Of a stretch of 64,000 bases of DNA, positions 41,295-50,412 are shown piece by piece. Every line of letters starts with the position of its first letter. The stretch's first letter is position 1. Location of the stretch: NCBI RefSeq assembly GCF_047501465.1, contig NZ_JAZDRL010000001.1, positions 806,001 through 870,000 on the forward strand, given 5' to 3'. This stretch comes from Pseudochelatococcus sp047501465. GTDB lineage: Bacteria; Pseudomonadota; Alphaproteobacteria; Rhizobiales; Beijerinckiaceae. The notes under the pieces were generated by a model that saw nothing but the letters and a program-made list of their open reading frames with translations, was not told the origin of the DNA and made no database searches. The position numbers and the translations under genes are program-made.

Positions 41295-41707
41295 TCGACG
41301 TCGATCTCGCCTTTGAGAACCTTCCTGCATGGGCGGCCTATTTAACCGCTTTTTGTGTGTTTATGGGCGCGTTCCTGACGTTGACGGGATCGGTTGGGCT
41401 TTTGAGGCTAAAGAGCTTTTACGAACGCCTTCATGCCCCAACACTGGGCTCAACCTTAGGAACGGGCTTTATTCTTGTAGCATCAATGATCTGCTTTTCG
41501 GTACTTAGACAACGCCTCTCGGTACACGAAATATTGATTGCGGTATTTCTGACAGTTACAACACCAGTTGGATTCATGCTTCTGGGACGCGCGGCGCTGT
41601 ATCGCGACCGCGTTGAAGGTAATAATAACGTTCCTGAAAGCGGGAAATACGCAAAATTCAAGCCGGTGCAAGAACCTAATCCGAACGATAATTCTGAAAG
41701 TGTTTGA
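41291..41707 (+). CDS. phaG: Monovalent cation/H+ antiporter subunit G
   Basis: A 138-residue MnhG-type subunit. Three helices carry the pattern FMGAFLTLTGSVGLLRLKSFYERLHAPTLGSTLGTGFILVASMI, diagnostic for MrpG. TTPVGFMLLGRAALYRDRV follows, and then a ~25-residue hydrophilic tail. It is the last gene of the pha operon. The following 40 bp to the convergent Rdx gene contain no clear hairpin. Confidence 0.92.
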   Translation: MIDVDLAFENLPAWAAYLTAFCVFMGAFLTLTGSVGLLRLKSFYERLHAPTLGSTLGTGFILVASMICFSVLRQRLSVHEILIAVFLTVTTPVGFMLLGRAALYRDRVEGNNNVPESGKYAKFKPVQEPNPNDNSESV

Positions 41708-41748
41708 CACTGTTCAAATACTGATAGCGCCCAATCAGATCCGCGTTA

Positions 41749-42072
41749 TCATTCAGATCGCTGCTTAGCATCAATATGGCCAAGGTTGCGCGTGGGATCA
41801 AGTCGATCACGCACACGTTGCTTTAGCGTTTTTATATCCGGGAAACCGCCATCACGTTTGCGTTCCCAAATTGCATCGTCATCGTAATCGATACGGAAAA
41901 TACCACCTGTACCTGGCACAAGCGCCACTTCCCGCACATCGGTTGAGAATGTCGAAAGCAGCTCTTGCGCCATCCACGCTGCACGCAACAACCACTGGCA
42001 TTGCGTGCAATAAGTGATGGTAATACGCGGGCCAACGCTTTGACCCACATCATGGGAGGATGAAGTGCTCAT
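41749..42072 (-). CDS. SelT/SelW/SelH (Rdx) family thioredoxin-like protein
   Basis: A 107-residue protein. The N-terminal redox motif CTQC in ITITYCTQCQWLLRAAWMAQELLSTF (about residues 17-42) and the GGIFRIDYDDDAIWERKRDGGFPDIKTLKQRVRDRLDP region define the Rdx family, bacterial relatives of selenoproteins W/T/H. The selenocysteine position is Cys here, as usual in bacteria. The precise substrate of the family is not established. It is convergent with the pha operon and just downstream of the Kbp-like gene. Confidence 0.9.
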   Translation of the reverse strand: MSTSSSHDVGQSVGPRITITYCTQCQWLLRAAWMAQELLSTFSTDVREVALVPGTGGIFRIDYDDDAIWERKRDGGFPDIKTLKQRVRDRLDPTRNLGHIDAKQRSE

Positions 42073-42099
42073 ACCCCATTTTCAGCACAAGCAAACGCT

Positions 42100-42546
42100 T
42101 CACACAAGCGGCGGAATGCGTAGCACCTGTCCGGGATAAATTTTGTCGGGATGCATCAATAATGGCTTATTAGCTTCAAATATTGCAGAGAACTGCGCAC
42201 CCTTGCCTGGTCCATAATTGGTCTCAGCGATTTTCCAAAGGGTATCGCCTTTCACAACCGTATAAAAGGATGCCTCTTTTGATGCATTTTCAACGGACAG
42301 GTCGTTTTCTACTGTTTCCACTCCGAGTGTATTACCTACGGCTAGCAAAATCTTCTCTGCATCGGCGGTGGAATCCGCTGTGCCTTTTACCGTCACCTTG
42401 TTGCCATCTACCTGAATATCGAGATTTTTGGCATTTAAACCATGCTTCTCAACTTCTTTTTTGAGATCATCGGCAGTAGCAGCCTGCGCTTCGCTTGCGC
42501 CAAATAGTTTCTCACCTGCATCTTTGATAAAGCTGAATAAACCCAT
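42100..42546 (-). CDS. kbp: BON-LysM protein, Kbp/YgaU-like potassium-binding protein
   Basis: A 148-residue protein with a BON domain (about 25-90, DLKKEVEKHGLNAKNLDIQVDGNKVTVKGTADSTADAEKILLAVGNTLGVETVENDL) and a C-terminal LysM domain (about 95-146, YTVVKGDTLWKIAETNYGPGKGAQFSAIFEANKPLL...GQVLRIP). Length, order and the start GLFSFIKDAGEKLFG match E. coli Kbp (YgaU), a cytoplasmic K+ sensor protein. No signal peptide is present. The ATG has a GAGGGGG ribosome-binding site. Nearness to the cation/proton antiporter genes fits a potassium-homeostasis theme, though the two are on opposite strands. Confidence 0.9.
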   Translation of the reverse strand: MGLFSFIKDAGEKLFGASEAQAATADDLKKEVEKHGLNAKNLDIQVDGNKVTVKGTADSTADAEKILLAVGNTLGVETVENDLSVENASKEASFYTVVKGDTLWKIAETNYGPGKGAQFSAIFEANKPLLMHPDKIYPGQVLRIPPLV

Positions 42547-42705
42547 TTTGTTACCCCCTCTATTGGCAACAGTGAACGCGCCTCAATCAATGATTTAAGG
42601 CGCATTCACATGCGACCTTCAAGATATACATAAGGTCACATAATAGAATATCAGCATCTCGGCATTCAGCAATTGCCTAATTTTTCATTCATAAGGTCAA
42701 TTGTT

Positions 42706-43563
42706 TTATACGTTTGAAATAATAGACAAAATTTCATCGTGAATCAGGCCATTGGAAACAACCCGCTCTCTGTCCTCATCAGCAGCTTCCTTACCCGATA
42801 AATCGGTTGCCTTTCCACCGGCTGCGCGCACCAAAGCCATTGAAGCCGCATGCGAAACAAGGTCCGCTCCCAATGCTACAAAAGCATCGAACTGCCCTGC
42901 CGCAACCAATGACATCTCAAGCGCACCTGAAACAACAACCCGCACCCCCCGAGCGCGATTGGCAAGCCGCTGAATGATCTCACTGGTTCGACGCACTTCT
43001 TCAGGACCATAGTTCGATGTCAACGATACCGAGACGATTGCATCCGCAAGTTCTTTTGTCTGCGATACACGCGCAGGTAAGCCATTAACTTCGGCTACAC
43101 TTGCCTCAGAAGAGGCACCACGCAGGAAGCGCCCGATTAAGGGAAAGCGAGGCGCATGAACAACACCTAAAACCGTTTCGCCATCGATCTGGCCTGCAAC
43201 AGTGGCCGAAAACAGGGGCAGGCCACCTGCATAATTGATGGTGCCATCGAGCGGATCAATCACCCAACGAAGCTTACCCTGCCCCCAGAAATGATCGGAC
43301 TCAGTATGCGCGCCATCACTAGCACCTGCTTCTTCAGACAAAATGTCCGCATCGGGAGTAAGCTTACGTAAGCCATCAAGCAACAGACGTTCAGCTGCGA
43401 GATCCGCATCAGTTACAACATCACGCAATTCCTTACGTGAGACTGCGCGTGGACCAGCCTGCATCGAAGCAAGCAATGCAGCAGCCTCTCCCACAAGTTG
43501 CTCAAGCGGCGCGAGTAACGAAGTAAGATCTCCGCCTTTCACCTCGGTCATCTGAGCGGACAT
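42706..43563 (-). CDS. Inositol monophosphatase-family phosphatase
   Basis: A 285-residue Mg-dependent, Li-sensitive-type phosphatase. Motifs: VTDADLAAERLLLDGL (Asp), SEEAG (Glu), and WVIDPLDGTINYAGGLPLFSATVA (the DPLDGT metal site). The third metal site, normally WDxAA, appears degenerate as DLVSHAASMALVRAAGG. Substrate could be inositol phosphate, a sugar phosphate or 3'-phosphoadenosine 5'-phosphate (CysQ-like); sequence inspection does not decide. The ATG 43561-43563 has AAGGAG upstream. Monocistronic. Confidence 0.85.
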   Translation of the reverse strand: MSAQMTEVKGGDLTSLLAPLEQLVGEAAALLASMQAGPRAVSRKELRDVVTDADLAAERLLLDGLRKLTPDADILSEEAGASDGAHTESDHFWGQGKLRWVIDPLDGTINYAGGLPLFSATVAGQIDGETVLGVVHAPRFPLIGRFLRGASSEASVAEVNGLPARVSQTKELADAIVSVSLTSNYGPEEVRRTSEIIQRLANRARGVRVVVSGALEMSLVAAGQFDAFVALGADLVSHAASMALVRAAGGKATDLSGKEAADEDRERVVSNGLIHDEILSIISNV

Positions 43564-44032
43564 GCTTGATTCTCCTTAAAACATTAAAATAAAAACAGGC
43601 ATAGCTTTTCGGATGGAAAAGCACCCCAATCAATCGCTGAAAGCAAATTTTCGGTTCTTAAATACCATATTTTGCTTTGATTCTTCCCAAAACCTTATCT
43701 GACGCATTGTGTAGGTAATATCAATAGCTTTTTTACTTTCAACCCTTTATGAAAAAACCAATATCTCGGATTAAGTATTGATTGAAAAACACAATCATCC
43801 TGTAAAAATCACCATGTTTCTACTTCATGCATACTTCACTGATGCATTAAAGTATTTATTATCAATATCGATTGTAAGGTTATGTTCAAATTGGCAATAT
43901 CCCACTTAATCATCAGCATACAAATTTTTGCTGCCGTCTTTTTGAAAAATTCACCTTTGTTAGGCCATGATCAGAGCCTAATCAGTGCTCAGCATCAGGT
44001 CTGGGTTGAAATACGCAAGGAGAGGAAACATC
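43564..44032. other. AT-rich intergenic region without a convincing gene
   Basis: About 470 bp between the divergent phosphatase gene and ddl. The base composition is distinctly more AT-rich than the flanking genes. A short plus-strand open frame at 43882-44079 runs into the ddl coding sequence and has no ribosome-binding site. I see no repeat, RNA gene or strong hairpin. It should contain promoters for both neighbours. Confidence 0.6.
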
Positions 44033-44956
44033 ATGGCAGTCAAGCGCATTGTAGTGCTCTATGGTGGGTTCTCGGCTGAGCGGGAGGTGTCGCTTGTCAG
44101 CGGGCGCGAATGCGCCAACGCCCTTCGTAGCAAGGGACACGAAGTAACGCTTATCGATCCAGCAGATGGTATCCCGGCACTCGTCAATGCTCTTGATCCC
44201 AAGAGGGACATTGTTTTTAACGCCTTGCATGGGCATTGGGGCGAAGATGGGTCCGTTCAGGGGCTGTTGGATCTTATGCGTGTACCTTACACACATTCCG
44301 GCCTCCTGGCTTCTGCAGTAGCGATGAATAAAGGCTTGGCGCGCGATATTTTTGCTCGCGCCGGTCTTCGCTGCGCCACTGGTAAAATCTGCACCCGTGA
44401 AGATTTTCGCACCAGCCATCCCATGCAGCCGCCCTACGTAATCAAGCCGATTGCAGAGGGGTCATCCAAAGGTGTGCGCATTGTACTTGCTGGCGACAAT
44501 CTCATCGCATCCGATGAGGACTGGGCCTACGGAGACGCCGTTCTGGTCGAGAAATTTATTGAGGGGCGCGAGCTGACAGTAGCTGTTCTCGAAGGCAAAG
44601 CCCTTGCTGTGACAGAATTGCGCACCAGTGAGGGGTTCTATAATTATGACAACAAGTACACTGAAGGACGCACCCAGCATCTCGTTCCTGCGCCTATTCC
44701 TGCTGAAATCACTGAGCAGGCTCTAAATTGGGCCGAGATTGCACATACAGTACTCGGATGCCGCAGCCTAAGTCGTTCGGATTTCCGTTATGATGATCGC
44801 CCTGAAGCGGGTGCAGCTGGTGGGCTATACATCCTTGAAACCAATACCCAGCCTGGCATGACCCCCCTCAGCCTCGCACCTGAACAGGCAGCTTATGTTG
44901 GAATCAGCTTTGCAGATCTTGTTGATCGGTTGGTAGCCATTGCACGGCACGACTAA
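44033..44956 (+). CDS. ddl: D-alanine--D-alanine ligase
   Basis: A 307-residue ATP-grasp ligase that makes the D-Ala-D-Ala dipeptide for peptidoglycan. Motifs: LYGGFSAEREVSLVSGRECANAL (residues about 7-29), FNALHGHWGEDGSVQGLLDLMRVPYTHSG, AVAMNKGLARDIF, the ATP-binding PPYVIKPIAEGSSKGVRIV, and the C-terminal ILETNTQPGMTPLSLAPEQA (Mg-binding Glu/Asn). The ATG at 44033 has GGAGAGG upstream. It is isolated from the mur/fts cluster where many alphaproteobacterial ddl genes lie, so it is either the relocated sole copy or a second one. Confidence 0.95.
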   Translation: MAVKRIVVLYGGFSAEREVSLVSGRECANALRSKGHEVTLIDPADGIPALVNALDPKRDIVFNALHGHWGEDGSVQGLLDLMRVPYTHSGLLASAVAMNKGLARDIFARAGLRCATGKICTREDFRTSHPMQPPYVIKPIAEGSSKGVRIVLAGDNLIASDEDWAYGDAVLVEKFIEGRELTVAVLEGKALAVTELRTSEGFYNYDNKYTEGRTQHLVPAPIPAEITEQALNWAEIAHTVLGCRSLSRSDFRYDDRPEAGAAGGLYILETNTQPGMTPLSLAPEQAAYVGISFADLVDRLVAIARHD

Positions 44957-44993
44957 CGCGTTTAATTTTACAAACTTTATATAGTTTGTTGAT

Positions 44994-45026
44994 GATGTGC
45001 GCTTTGCTATATGCACAGCGCACATC
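44994..45026. terminator. Bidirectional hairpin terminator between ddl and the EamA gene
   Basis: GATGTGCGCT and AGCGCACATC form a 10-bp stem with a 13-nt loop. It lies between two convergent genes, 37 bp after ddl. The plus-strand continuation is AATTCTTG. A smaller hairpin (ACAAACT / AGTTTGT) precedes it. Confidence 0.72.
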
Positions 45027-45049
45027 AATTCTTGTCATCAGGAAGAGGA

Positions 45050-45943
45050 TTATCGTTTCTTCCAGCGCAGCTCACTGACAAGCACGCCCAATACGATCAA
45101 CCCTCCGCCGATAATAGCAAGTACACCGAGCCGCTCACCGGCTATCCGGCCAAAAATGCCTGCCCAGACAGGCTCACCCGCATAAATCAATGTTGCCCGT
45201 GTTGGTGACACTGTGCGCTGCGCCCAGTTCATGGCATACTGGATCACAGCGCTAGCCAAGCCCATTCCCACTGCAGTTGCCACAAGAAGCCAGGAGAATG
45301 GTGGAAATGCCTCGCCTGCCGGGATCATGGCTGCAAAGCATAGCACCGATGCCACCGCAAGCTGCACAACTGTCACCCGTCGTGCATTTGCCTTGCCAGC
45401 AAAAGCGCTGATGAGAATAATCTCGCCTGCAATAGCCACTGCGGATGCCAACGTCCAAAGCTCTCCAGGCTGGAATGAAATCGATGTGCCCTCAGGACCG
45501 GCCAAAAACATCAATCCAACAAACGCCAGCACGATGCCAAGCCATGTCAACGGGTGGGGCATTCTCCGCAACACGAGCAATTGCAGTAATGGCACAAACG
45601 GCACATATAGCGCTGTTATGAAAGCGGATTGACTGCTGGGAATGGTCTGCAGACCGACAGTCTGAAATGAATAGCCCAACATCAACGCCACACCAATGGC
45701 AGCGCCAGCGCGCATATCAAGCCAGGTCAAACCACGCATGCTTTGTGCAGAGCTTGCCCCCAGCAAAAGTGCAGCAGTGGCAAATCGCAAACCAACGAAG
45801 AAAAACGGCCCTGTTACCGTCAATGCATGCTGAACGACGAGGAAAGTTCCACCCCATACGATAGTGACAAGGATAAGAACCAGCTCGGGCTTTGAAAAAC
45901 GCCACCGAGGTGTAGGTGCGACCAACTCCGACGAAATGCTCAA
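45050..45943 (-). CDS. EamA/DMT-family transporter
   Basis: A 297-residue protein with ten helices in two EamA halves. The N-terminal half begins ELVLILVTIVWGGTFLVVQHALTVTGPFFFVGLRFATAALLL. The second half includes LASAVAIAGEIILISAF and ATLIYAGEPVWAGIFGRIAGERLGVLAIIGGGLIVLGVLVSEL, the standard ending of DMT exporters. Substrate unknown (metabolite or drug). No ATG is available: the start is taken as TTG at 45941-45943, with GGGAG seven bases upstream. Confidence 0.88.
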   Translation of the reverse strand: MSISSELVAPTPRWRFSKPELVLILVTIVWGGTFLVVQHALTVTGPFFFVGLRFATAALLLGASSAQSMRGLTWLDMRAGAAIGVALMLGYSFQTVGLQTIPSSQSAFITALYVPFVPLLQLLVLRRMPHPLTWLGIVLAFVGLMFLAGPEGTSISFQPGELWTLASAVAIAGEIILISAFAGKANARRVTVVQLAVASVLCFAAMIPAGEAFPPFSWLLVATAVGMGLASAVIQYAMNWAQRTVSPTRATLIYAGEPVWAGIFGRIAGERLGVLAIIGGGLIVLGVLVSELRWKKR

Positions 45944-46391
45944 TCACTGGCTCCCGTATCAATCCACGCAAAGCAGAGTAACTGCTCCTTACGAGCCTTC
46001 CTTGCCCAACTCGCCTTATGCCACACCCCATAAGAGACAGGAACATCACACTTCGCATGGCCATCCTGCGACCTATGCGAGCATTACCTGACGTATGGCC
46101 CAGTACTGTTGGTTTAAGTCACGATTCGCGTATTATGTTTGTAAATTATGCAGTTAGGTGCATTATGTAATCACAAAATCAGGCAGCGTGAAGGCATACA
46201 AACGGCGGCGCTTCATTGCTTGAATGCCAATTTATACAATAATGAAAGGAGGTTACAGGATCAGCGTAAAGACCCTCTCCAACTTTAATAAATAATCTTC
46301 ACATCAGCGTCATAGACGCTGTAGAATATCTGTGGCGAAGCAGAATGGTCTGTTTTTTGTAACCCTATTCAGGGCATACGGAGACGACAAG
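45944..46391. other. Intergenic region between EamA gene and HNH gene
   Basis: About 450 bp with divergent promoters expected. Short open frames here overlap the EamA gene antisense or lack ribosome-binding sites. A purine-rich GAAAGGAGG at about 46242-46250 is not followed by a long frame. No RNA gene or repeat was recognised. Confidence 0.5.
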
Positions 46392-46961
46392 GTGACGGTC
46401 CACGTCCCAATTCCCGCACGACCGGAATCGTGTCCGGCATTAGTCCTCAACGCTGATTTTCAGCCGTTGAGTTACTATCCGCTTTCTTTATGGAGTTGGC
46501 AGGATGCCATTAAAGCGGTGTTTCTCGACCGGGTAAATATCGTTTCGGAATATGATATAACGGTTCGCAGTCCTACTTTCGAGATGCGCCTACCCTCTGT
46601 CATTTCCCTCAAGACCTATATCCAGCCATCGCGTTTCCCGGCCTTTACACGCTTCAATGTTTTTCTGCGGGATCGATTTGCCTGTCAGTATTGCGGCTCT
46701 AGCGAGGATCTTACCTTCGATCACTTGATCCCACGTTCAAAAGGGGGCCAGACGACATGGGAAAACGTGGTCACAGCATGTTCCCCATGCAATCTCCGCA
46801 AGGGAAACCATATGCCACGAGAAATCAGTATGTGGCCGATGCAAACACCATATTCACCAACGGTTCATGATCTGCATCATAACGGGCGACACTTCCCACC
46901 AAACTACCTGCATCAGAGCTGGCTGGATTATCTCTATTGGGATGTAGAACTGGAACCTTAA
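46392..46961 (+). CDS. HNH endonuclease-family protein
   Basis: A 189-residue protein of the short HNH family conserved in Hyphomicrobiales. The N-terminal part reads ALVLNADFQPLSYYPLSLWSWQDAIKAVFLDRVNIVSEYD. The HNH core is CQYCGSSEDLTFDHLIPRSKGGQTTWENVVTACSPCNLRKGN, with two CxxC zinc knuckles and the catalytic His. The start is GTG at 46392-46394, with GGAG eight bases upstream, giving the usual VTVHVP beginning; a TTG/GTG extension upstream is not supported. The cellular role is unknown. It is chromosomal and not obviously part of a phage or restriction system. Confidence 0.88.
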   Translation: MTVHVPIPARPESCPALVLNADFQPLSYYPLSLWSWQDAIKAVFLDRVNIVSEYDITVRSPTFEMRLPSVISLKTYIQPSRFPAFTRFNVFLRDRFACQYCGSSEDLTFDHLIPRSKGGQTTWENVVTACSPCNLRKGNHMPREISMWPMQTPYSPTVHDLHHNGRHFPPNYLHQSWLDYLYWDVELEP

Positions 46962-46988
46962 ACGCGGACAATAAACTGCCAATTACAC

Positions 46989-47492
46989 TCATTCAGCGGC
47001 TGGCTGCTGCTCAGATTGTGTCTCAACGACAAGCTCCTGACACACGTCAATCCATGTCGCATCAACAATTTCAGCCATTCGTAGCGTATTGATCCGCACG
47101 GCTGAATTGATCGAACCTGCTGCTGGTACAACCTCATCAAAAGCTTTCAGTGACACGTCACAATAAACTGGTAATGGCGTGGCCAGACCAAAGGGGCATA
47201 CGCCACCGACAGGATGACCTGTAAGTGCAGCCACCTCTTCCGGCCCAGGCATTTTTGCCTTTACGCCAAAAGCGGCTTTGAGCTTTTTGTTATCGAGACG
47301 AGCATCACCGCGCGCAACAATCAGCACGACCTTGTCACCAAACCGAAGCGACAGCGTTTTGGCAATGCGACCAGGCTCCACGCCATGCGCCTCAGCAGCA
47401 AGCGCAACCGTAGCCGTGCTTACTGAAAGCTCCACAATCTCAAGATCGGGCGCACGTTCAGCCAAAAAAGCGCGAGCAGACTCAAGGCTCAT
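46989..47492 (-). CDS. YbaK/EbsC-family aminoacyl-tRNA deacylase
   Basis: A 167-residue single-domain trans-editing enzyme. Family markers: TVALAAEAHGVEPGRIAKTLSLRFGDKVVLIVARGDARLDNKKLKAAFG (with the catalytic-region Lys) and LTGHPVGGVCPFGLATPLPVYCD (GxxP-type motif, substrate pocket). Such proteins hydrolyse Cys-tRNA(Pro) or Ala-tRNA(Pro). The ATG lies inside the end of ugd (11-nt overlap), indicating cotranscription with it despite unrelated functions. Substrate specificity is uncertain. Confidence 0.9.
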   Translation of the reverse strand: MSLESARAFLAERAPDLEIVELSVSTATVALAAEAHGVEPGRIAKTLSLRFGDKVVLIVARGDARLDNKKLKAAFGVKAKMPGPEEVAALTGHPVGGVCPFGLATPLPVYCDVSLKAFDEVVPAAGSINSAVRINTLRMAEIVDATWIDVCQELVVETQSEQQPAAE

Positions 47493-48822
47493 ACGCGTCC
47501 CTCCTCATCGAAAAGCGTTGCGGACGGCCAATGCTGACATACGTAAAGCCACGGCTAATCAAATCCTGAGGGGGATAGATATTGCGTAGATCGACCACGA
47601 CCGGCTCTCGTAACAGCCTCTTGACGCGATCCAGATCGAGCGCACGGAAGGCGTCCCACTCTGTGATAATAGCGAGCGCATCAGCGCCTTCAATTGCGGC
47701 ATAAACATCATCCGCATATTGCACATTCTCCAGAACGGCCTTGGCCTGTTGGGTGCCCTCTGGATCATAAGCACGTACAGCTGCCCCGGCGTCCTGAAGT
47801 GTGCGGATGATCGCGATAGAGGGCGCTTCGCGCATGTCATCGGTGTTGGGCTTGAACGTCAAACCCAATATGGCGATGGTTTTGCCAGCGACATTGCCAC
47901 CGCACGCAGCAATCACTTTGCGACCCATGGCGCGCTTACGCACCTCATTCACCGCTGCAACCGTCTCAACAATCCGCACAGGCGAGTCCGCATCCTGTGC
48001 GATCTTGACCAGCGCTAAAGTATCTTTTGGGAAGCAAGAGCCACCATAACCGGGCCCCGCATGCAGGAACTTGCCGCCGATGCGGTTATCAAGCCCAATG
48101 CCCCGCGCTACTTCCTGCACATTCGCGCCCACCTTCTCGCACAGATCTGCGATTTCGTTGATAAAGGTGATCTTGGTCGCCAGAAATGCATTGGCAGCAT
48201 ATTTGATCAGCTCCGCCGTACGGCGATTGGTGATCAGCAAAGGTGATTGATTAAGATAAAGCGGCCGATAAAGCGCACGCATCACTTCAGCAGCGCGCTC
48301 ATCTTCCGTACCAACGACGATGCGATCGGGCCGTTTGAAGTCTTCAATGGCCGCACCCTCACGCAGAAATTCCGGGTTGGATACAACGGCAAACGCCGCG
48401 TCCGGACGCACTTCACGGATAATCGCCTCTACAGCATCGCCCGTGCCCACAGGCACAGTCGATTTGGTGACAACCACCGTATAACCCTCAATCGCTGCAG
48501 CAATTTCACGGGAGGCCTGATGAACGTAACTCAGATCCGCATGGCCATCACCGCGGCGCGACGGGGTGCCGACCGCGATAAACACCGCATCTGCCGAACG
48601 CACAGCTTCTGTCAGATCTGTATCGAATGACAGACGTCCCGCCCGCACGTTGTTTGCGACGATTTCCGACAAGCCAGGCTCGAAAATCGGTATATCGCCA
48701 GCTTTAAGGGCGGCAATCTTGGCGGGATCCTTATCAATGCAGGTGACGACGTGTCCGAAATCGGCAAAGCACGCGCCCGAGACGAGGCCAACATACCCCG
48801 CACCGATCATTGTTACACGCAT
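47482..48822 (-). CDS. ugd: UDP-glucose 6-dehydrogenase
   Basis: A 446-residue NAD-dependent enzyme oxidising UDP-glucose to UDP-glucuronate for capsule, exopolysaccharide or lipid A modification. Rossmann motif GAGYVGLVSG (residues 7-16), VGTPSRRGDGHADLSYV, ELIKYAANAFLATKITFINEIA, and the catalytic GPGYGGSCFPKDT (active-site Cys about 260). The C-terminal domain has LGLTFKPNTDDMREAPS. Close to rhizobial RkpK. The ATG has GGGAGAAG upstream. The stop overlaps the YbaK-family gene. Confidence 0.95.
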   Translation of the reverse strand: MRVTMIGAGYVGLVSGACFADFGHVVTCIDKDPAKIAALKAGDIPIFEPGLSEIVANNVRAGRLSFDTDLTEAVRSADAVFIAVGTPSRRGDGHADLSYVHQASREIAAAIEGYTVVVTKSTVPVGTGDAVEAIIREVRPDAAFAVVSNPEFLREGAAIEDFKRPDRIVVGTEDERAAEVMRALYRPLYLNQSPLLITNRRTAELIKYAANAFLATKITFINEIADLCEKVGANVQEVARGIGLDNRIGGKFLHAGPGYGGSCFPKDTLALVKIAQDADSPVRIVETVAAVNEVRKRAMGRKVIAACGGNVAGKTIAILGLTFKPNTDDMREAPSIAIIRTLQDAGAAVRAYDPEGTQQAKAVLENVQYADDVYAAIEGADALAIITEWDAFRALDLDRVKRLLREPVVVDLRNIYPPQDLISRGFTYVSIGRPQRFSMRRDAYEP

Positions 48823-48843
48823 GAACTTCTCCCGATACCAAAC

Positions 48844-50412
48844 TTAAACCGACGTTGCGGCGCTATCAGCGCGAGCAATGACGCTGCCGATGCGGCGTCC
48901 ATCCATATCCGCAACCTCAAACAACCAGCCGTGCCACATAAAGGATTCACCCTCTTCCGGCAAATGCCCCAGATGTGCAAGCATGAATCCGGCAAGCGTG
49001 GTAAAATCGCCTTCTTCATCCATATCTTCCAGCGACAAGGTGCGTTCAACCTCATCAATGGCCATGCGCCCATCCAGCACCCACACGCCGTCTTCGCGCT
49101 GCACAGCCTCCGGCTCTTCCTCACCCGCAAGCTCAGGCAGATCGCCGGCAATGGCTGTCAGCACGTCATTGGGCGTGACAACCCCCTCAAAGGTGCCGTG
49201 CTCATCCACCACAATCGCCATATGCACGTTGGAACTCTTGAAGTTCTCCAACAATTTCAGCGCAGGCATTGTATCATTGACATAGAGAGGATCACGAACG
49301 GCAGCGCGCAGATCAATATGGCCTTCACGTTGTTGCTGATTGAGCAAATCCTTGGAATGCACAACACCAATCACCGCATCCACATCTCCATCACAAACCG
49401 GGAAACGTGAACGTCCACTTTCGCGGATTTCTTCCAGTACAACCTTGGGGTCATCGTTGACATCGAGCCAGATCGTATCAACACGCGGCACCATAATCGA
49501 GCGTACATTGCGCTCGCCCAATGTTAGCACGCGTTCGATCATGCTGCTTTCGGCTGGGGTGAATACGGTTTCAGCACCGCTCGTGGAAATAATGGCCGCA
49601 ACCTCTTCAGAGGCCTCTGGCGCATCCTTGCCGCCACGCAATATCCGCAATACTGCGCGCGCTGTACGGTCGCGCATGTCGATGCTGGTGACGCGCTTTT
49701 GCACATTGCGTCGCCCCATTTGATTGGCCGCTTCCACCAGAATGGAAAAGCCAATCGCTGCATAGAGATACCCTTTGGGAATGTGATAGCCAAGCCCTTC
49801 AACAATCAAGCTGAAGCCGATCATCAGCAGGAAGCCCAGACACAGGATCACCACTGTTGGATGGCGGCTCACGAATGTCATCAGCGGCTTGCTGGCAACC
49901 ATCATGACGCCCACAGCAAAGACGACAGCGATCATCATGACCGACAGGTCTTTCACCATACCAACGGCAGTGATTACCGAGTCGAGAGAGAACACCGCAT
50001 CAAGCACAACAATCTGCGCAATCACATGCCAGAATACGGCATAAGCGCCGCTCGTTTCCTTGGCAGCATGATGCCCCTCAAGCCGCTCGTGCAGCTCGCT
50101 GGTGCCCTTGAATAGCAGGAATGCACCGCCGACAATCAAGATGATGTCACGCCATGAAATCTCAGCGCCCATTACTGTGAAGATTGGCGCGGTGAGGGTA
50201 ACAATCCATGAAATTGAGGCAAGGAGGGCAAGGCGCATGACCAACGCAAGCGATAGGCCTACAATGCGCGCCTTATTGCGCTGTTCCGGCGGTAGCTTGT
50301 CCGCCAGAATCGCGATGAAGATCAGATTGTCGATGCCGAGTACGACTTCAAGAACGATCAGCGTGGCAAGGCCGGCCCAAGCGGCAGGGTCCGCCATCCA
50401 TTCCATTAACAT
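48844..50412 (-). CDS. TerC-family membrane protein with CBS and CorC/HlyC domains
   Basis: A 522-residue protein combining a TerC-type membrane domain (about 1-240) with a CBS-domain pair (about 295-415) and a C-terminal transporter-associated CorC/HlyC domain (about 430-515). The membrane part has LEVVLGIDNLIFIAILADKLP and QIVVLDAVFSLDSVITAVGM with conserved acidic residues in helices. This is the E. coli YoaE/YegH architecture. TerC relatives are linked to Mn/Ca export and tellurite resistance; the exact role of this fusion type is not settled. Start ATG 50410-50412, or ATG two codons later. I looked for a Mn-sensing yybP-ykoY leader upstream and did not find a convincing one. Confidence 0.9.
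   Translation of the reverse strand: MLMEWMADPAAWAGLATLIVLEVVLGIDNLIFIAILADKLPPEQRNKARIVGLSLALVMRLALLASISWIVTLTAPIFTVMGAEISWRDIILIVGGAFLLFKGTSELHERLEGHHAAKETSGAYAVFWHVIAQIVVLDAVFSLDSVITAVGMVKDLSVMMIAVVFAVGVMMVASKPLMTFVSRHPTVVILCLGFLLMIGFSLIVEGLGYHIPKGYLYAAIGFSILVEAANQMGRRNVQKRVTSIDMRDRTARAVLRILRGGKDAPEASEEVAAIISTSGAETVFTPAESSMIERVLTLGERNVRSIMVPRVDTIWLDVNDDPKVVLEEIRESGRSRFPVCDGDVDAVIGVVHSKDLLNQQQREGHIDLRAAVRDPLYVNDTMPALKLLENFKSSNVHMAIVVDEHGTFEGVVTPNDVLTAIAGDLPELAGEEEPEAVQREDGVWVLDGRMAIDEVERTLSLEDMDEEGDFTTLAGFMLAHLGHLPEEGESFMWHGWLFEVADMDGRRIGSVIARADSAATSV

Noticed and set aside
43882..44079. 65-codon frame with a hydrophobic start upstream of ddl
   Set aside because: It runs into the ddl coding sequence out of frame and lacks a ribosome-binding site; it lies in AT-rich intergenic DNA.
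46242..46250. GAAAGGAGG sequence suggesting a small gene before the HNH gene
   Set aside because: No open frame of useful length begins at the right distance downstream.
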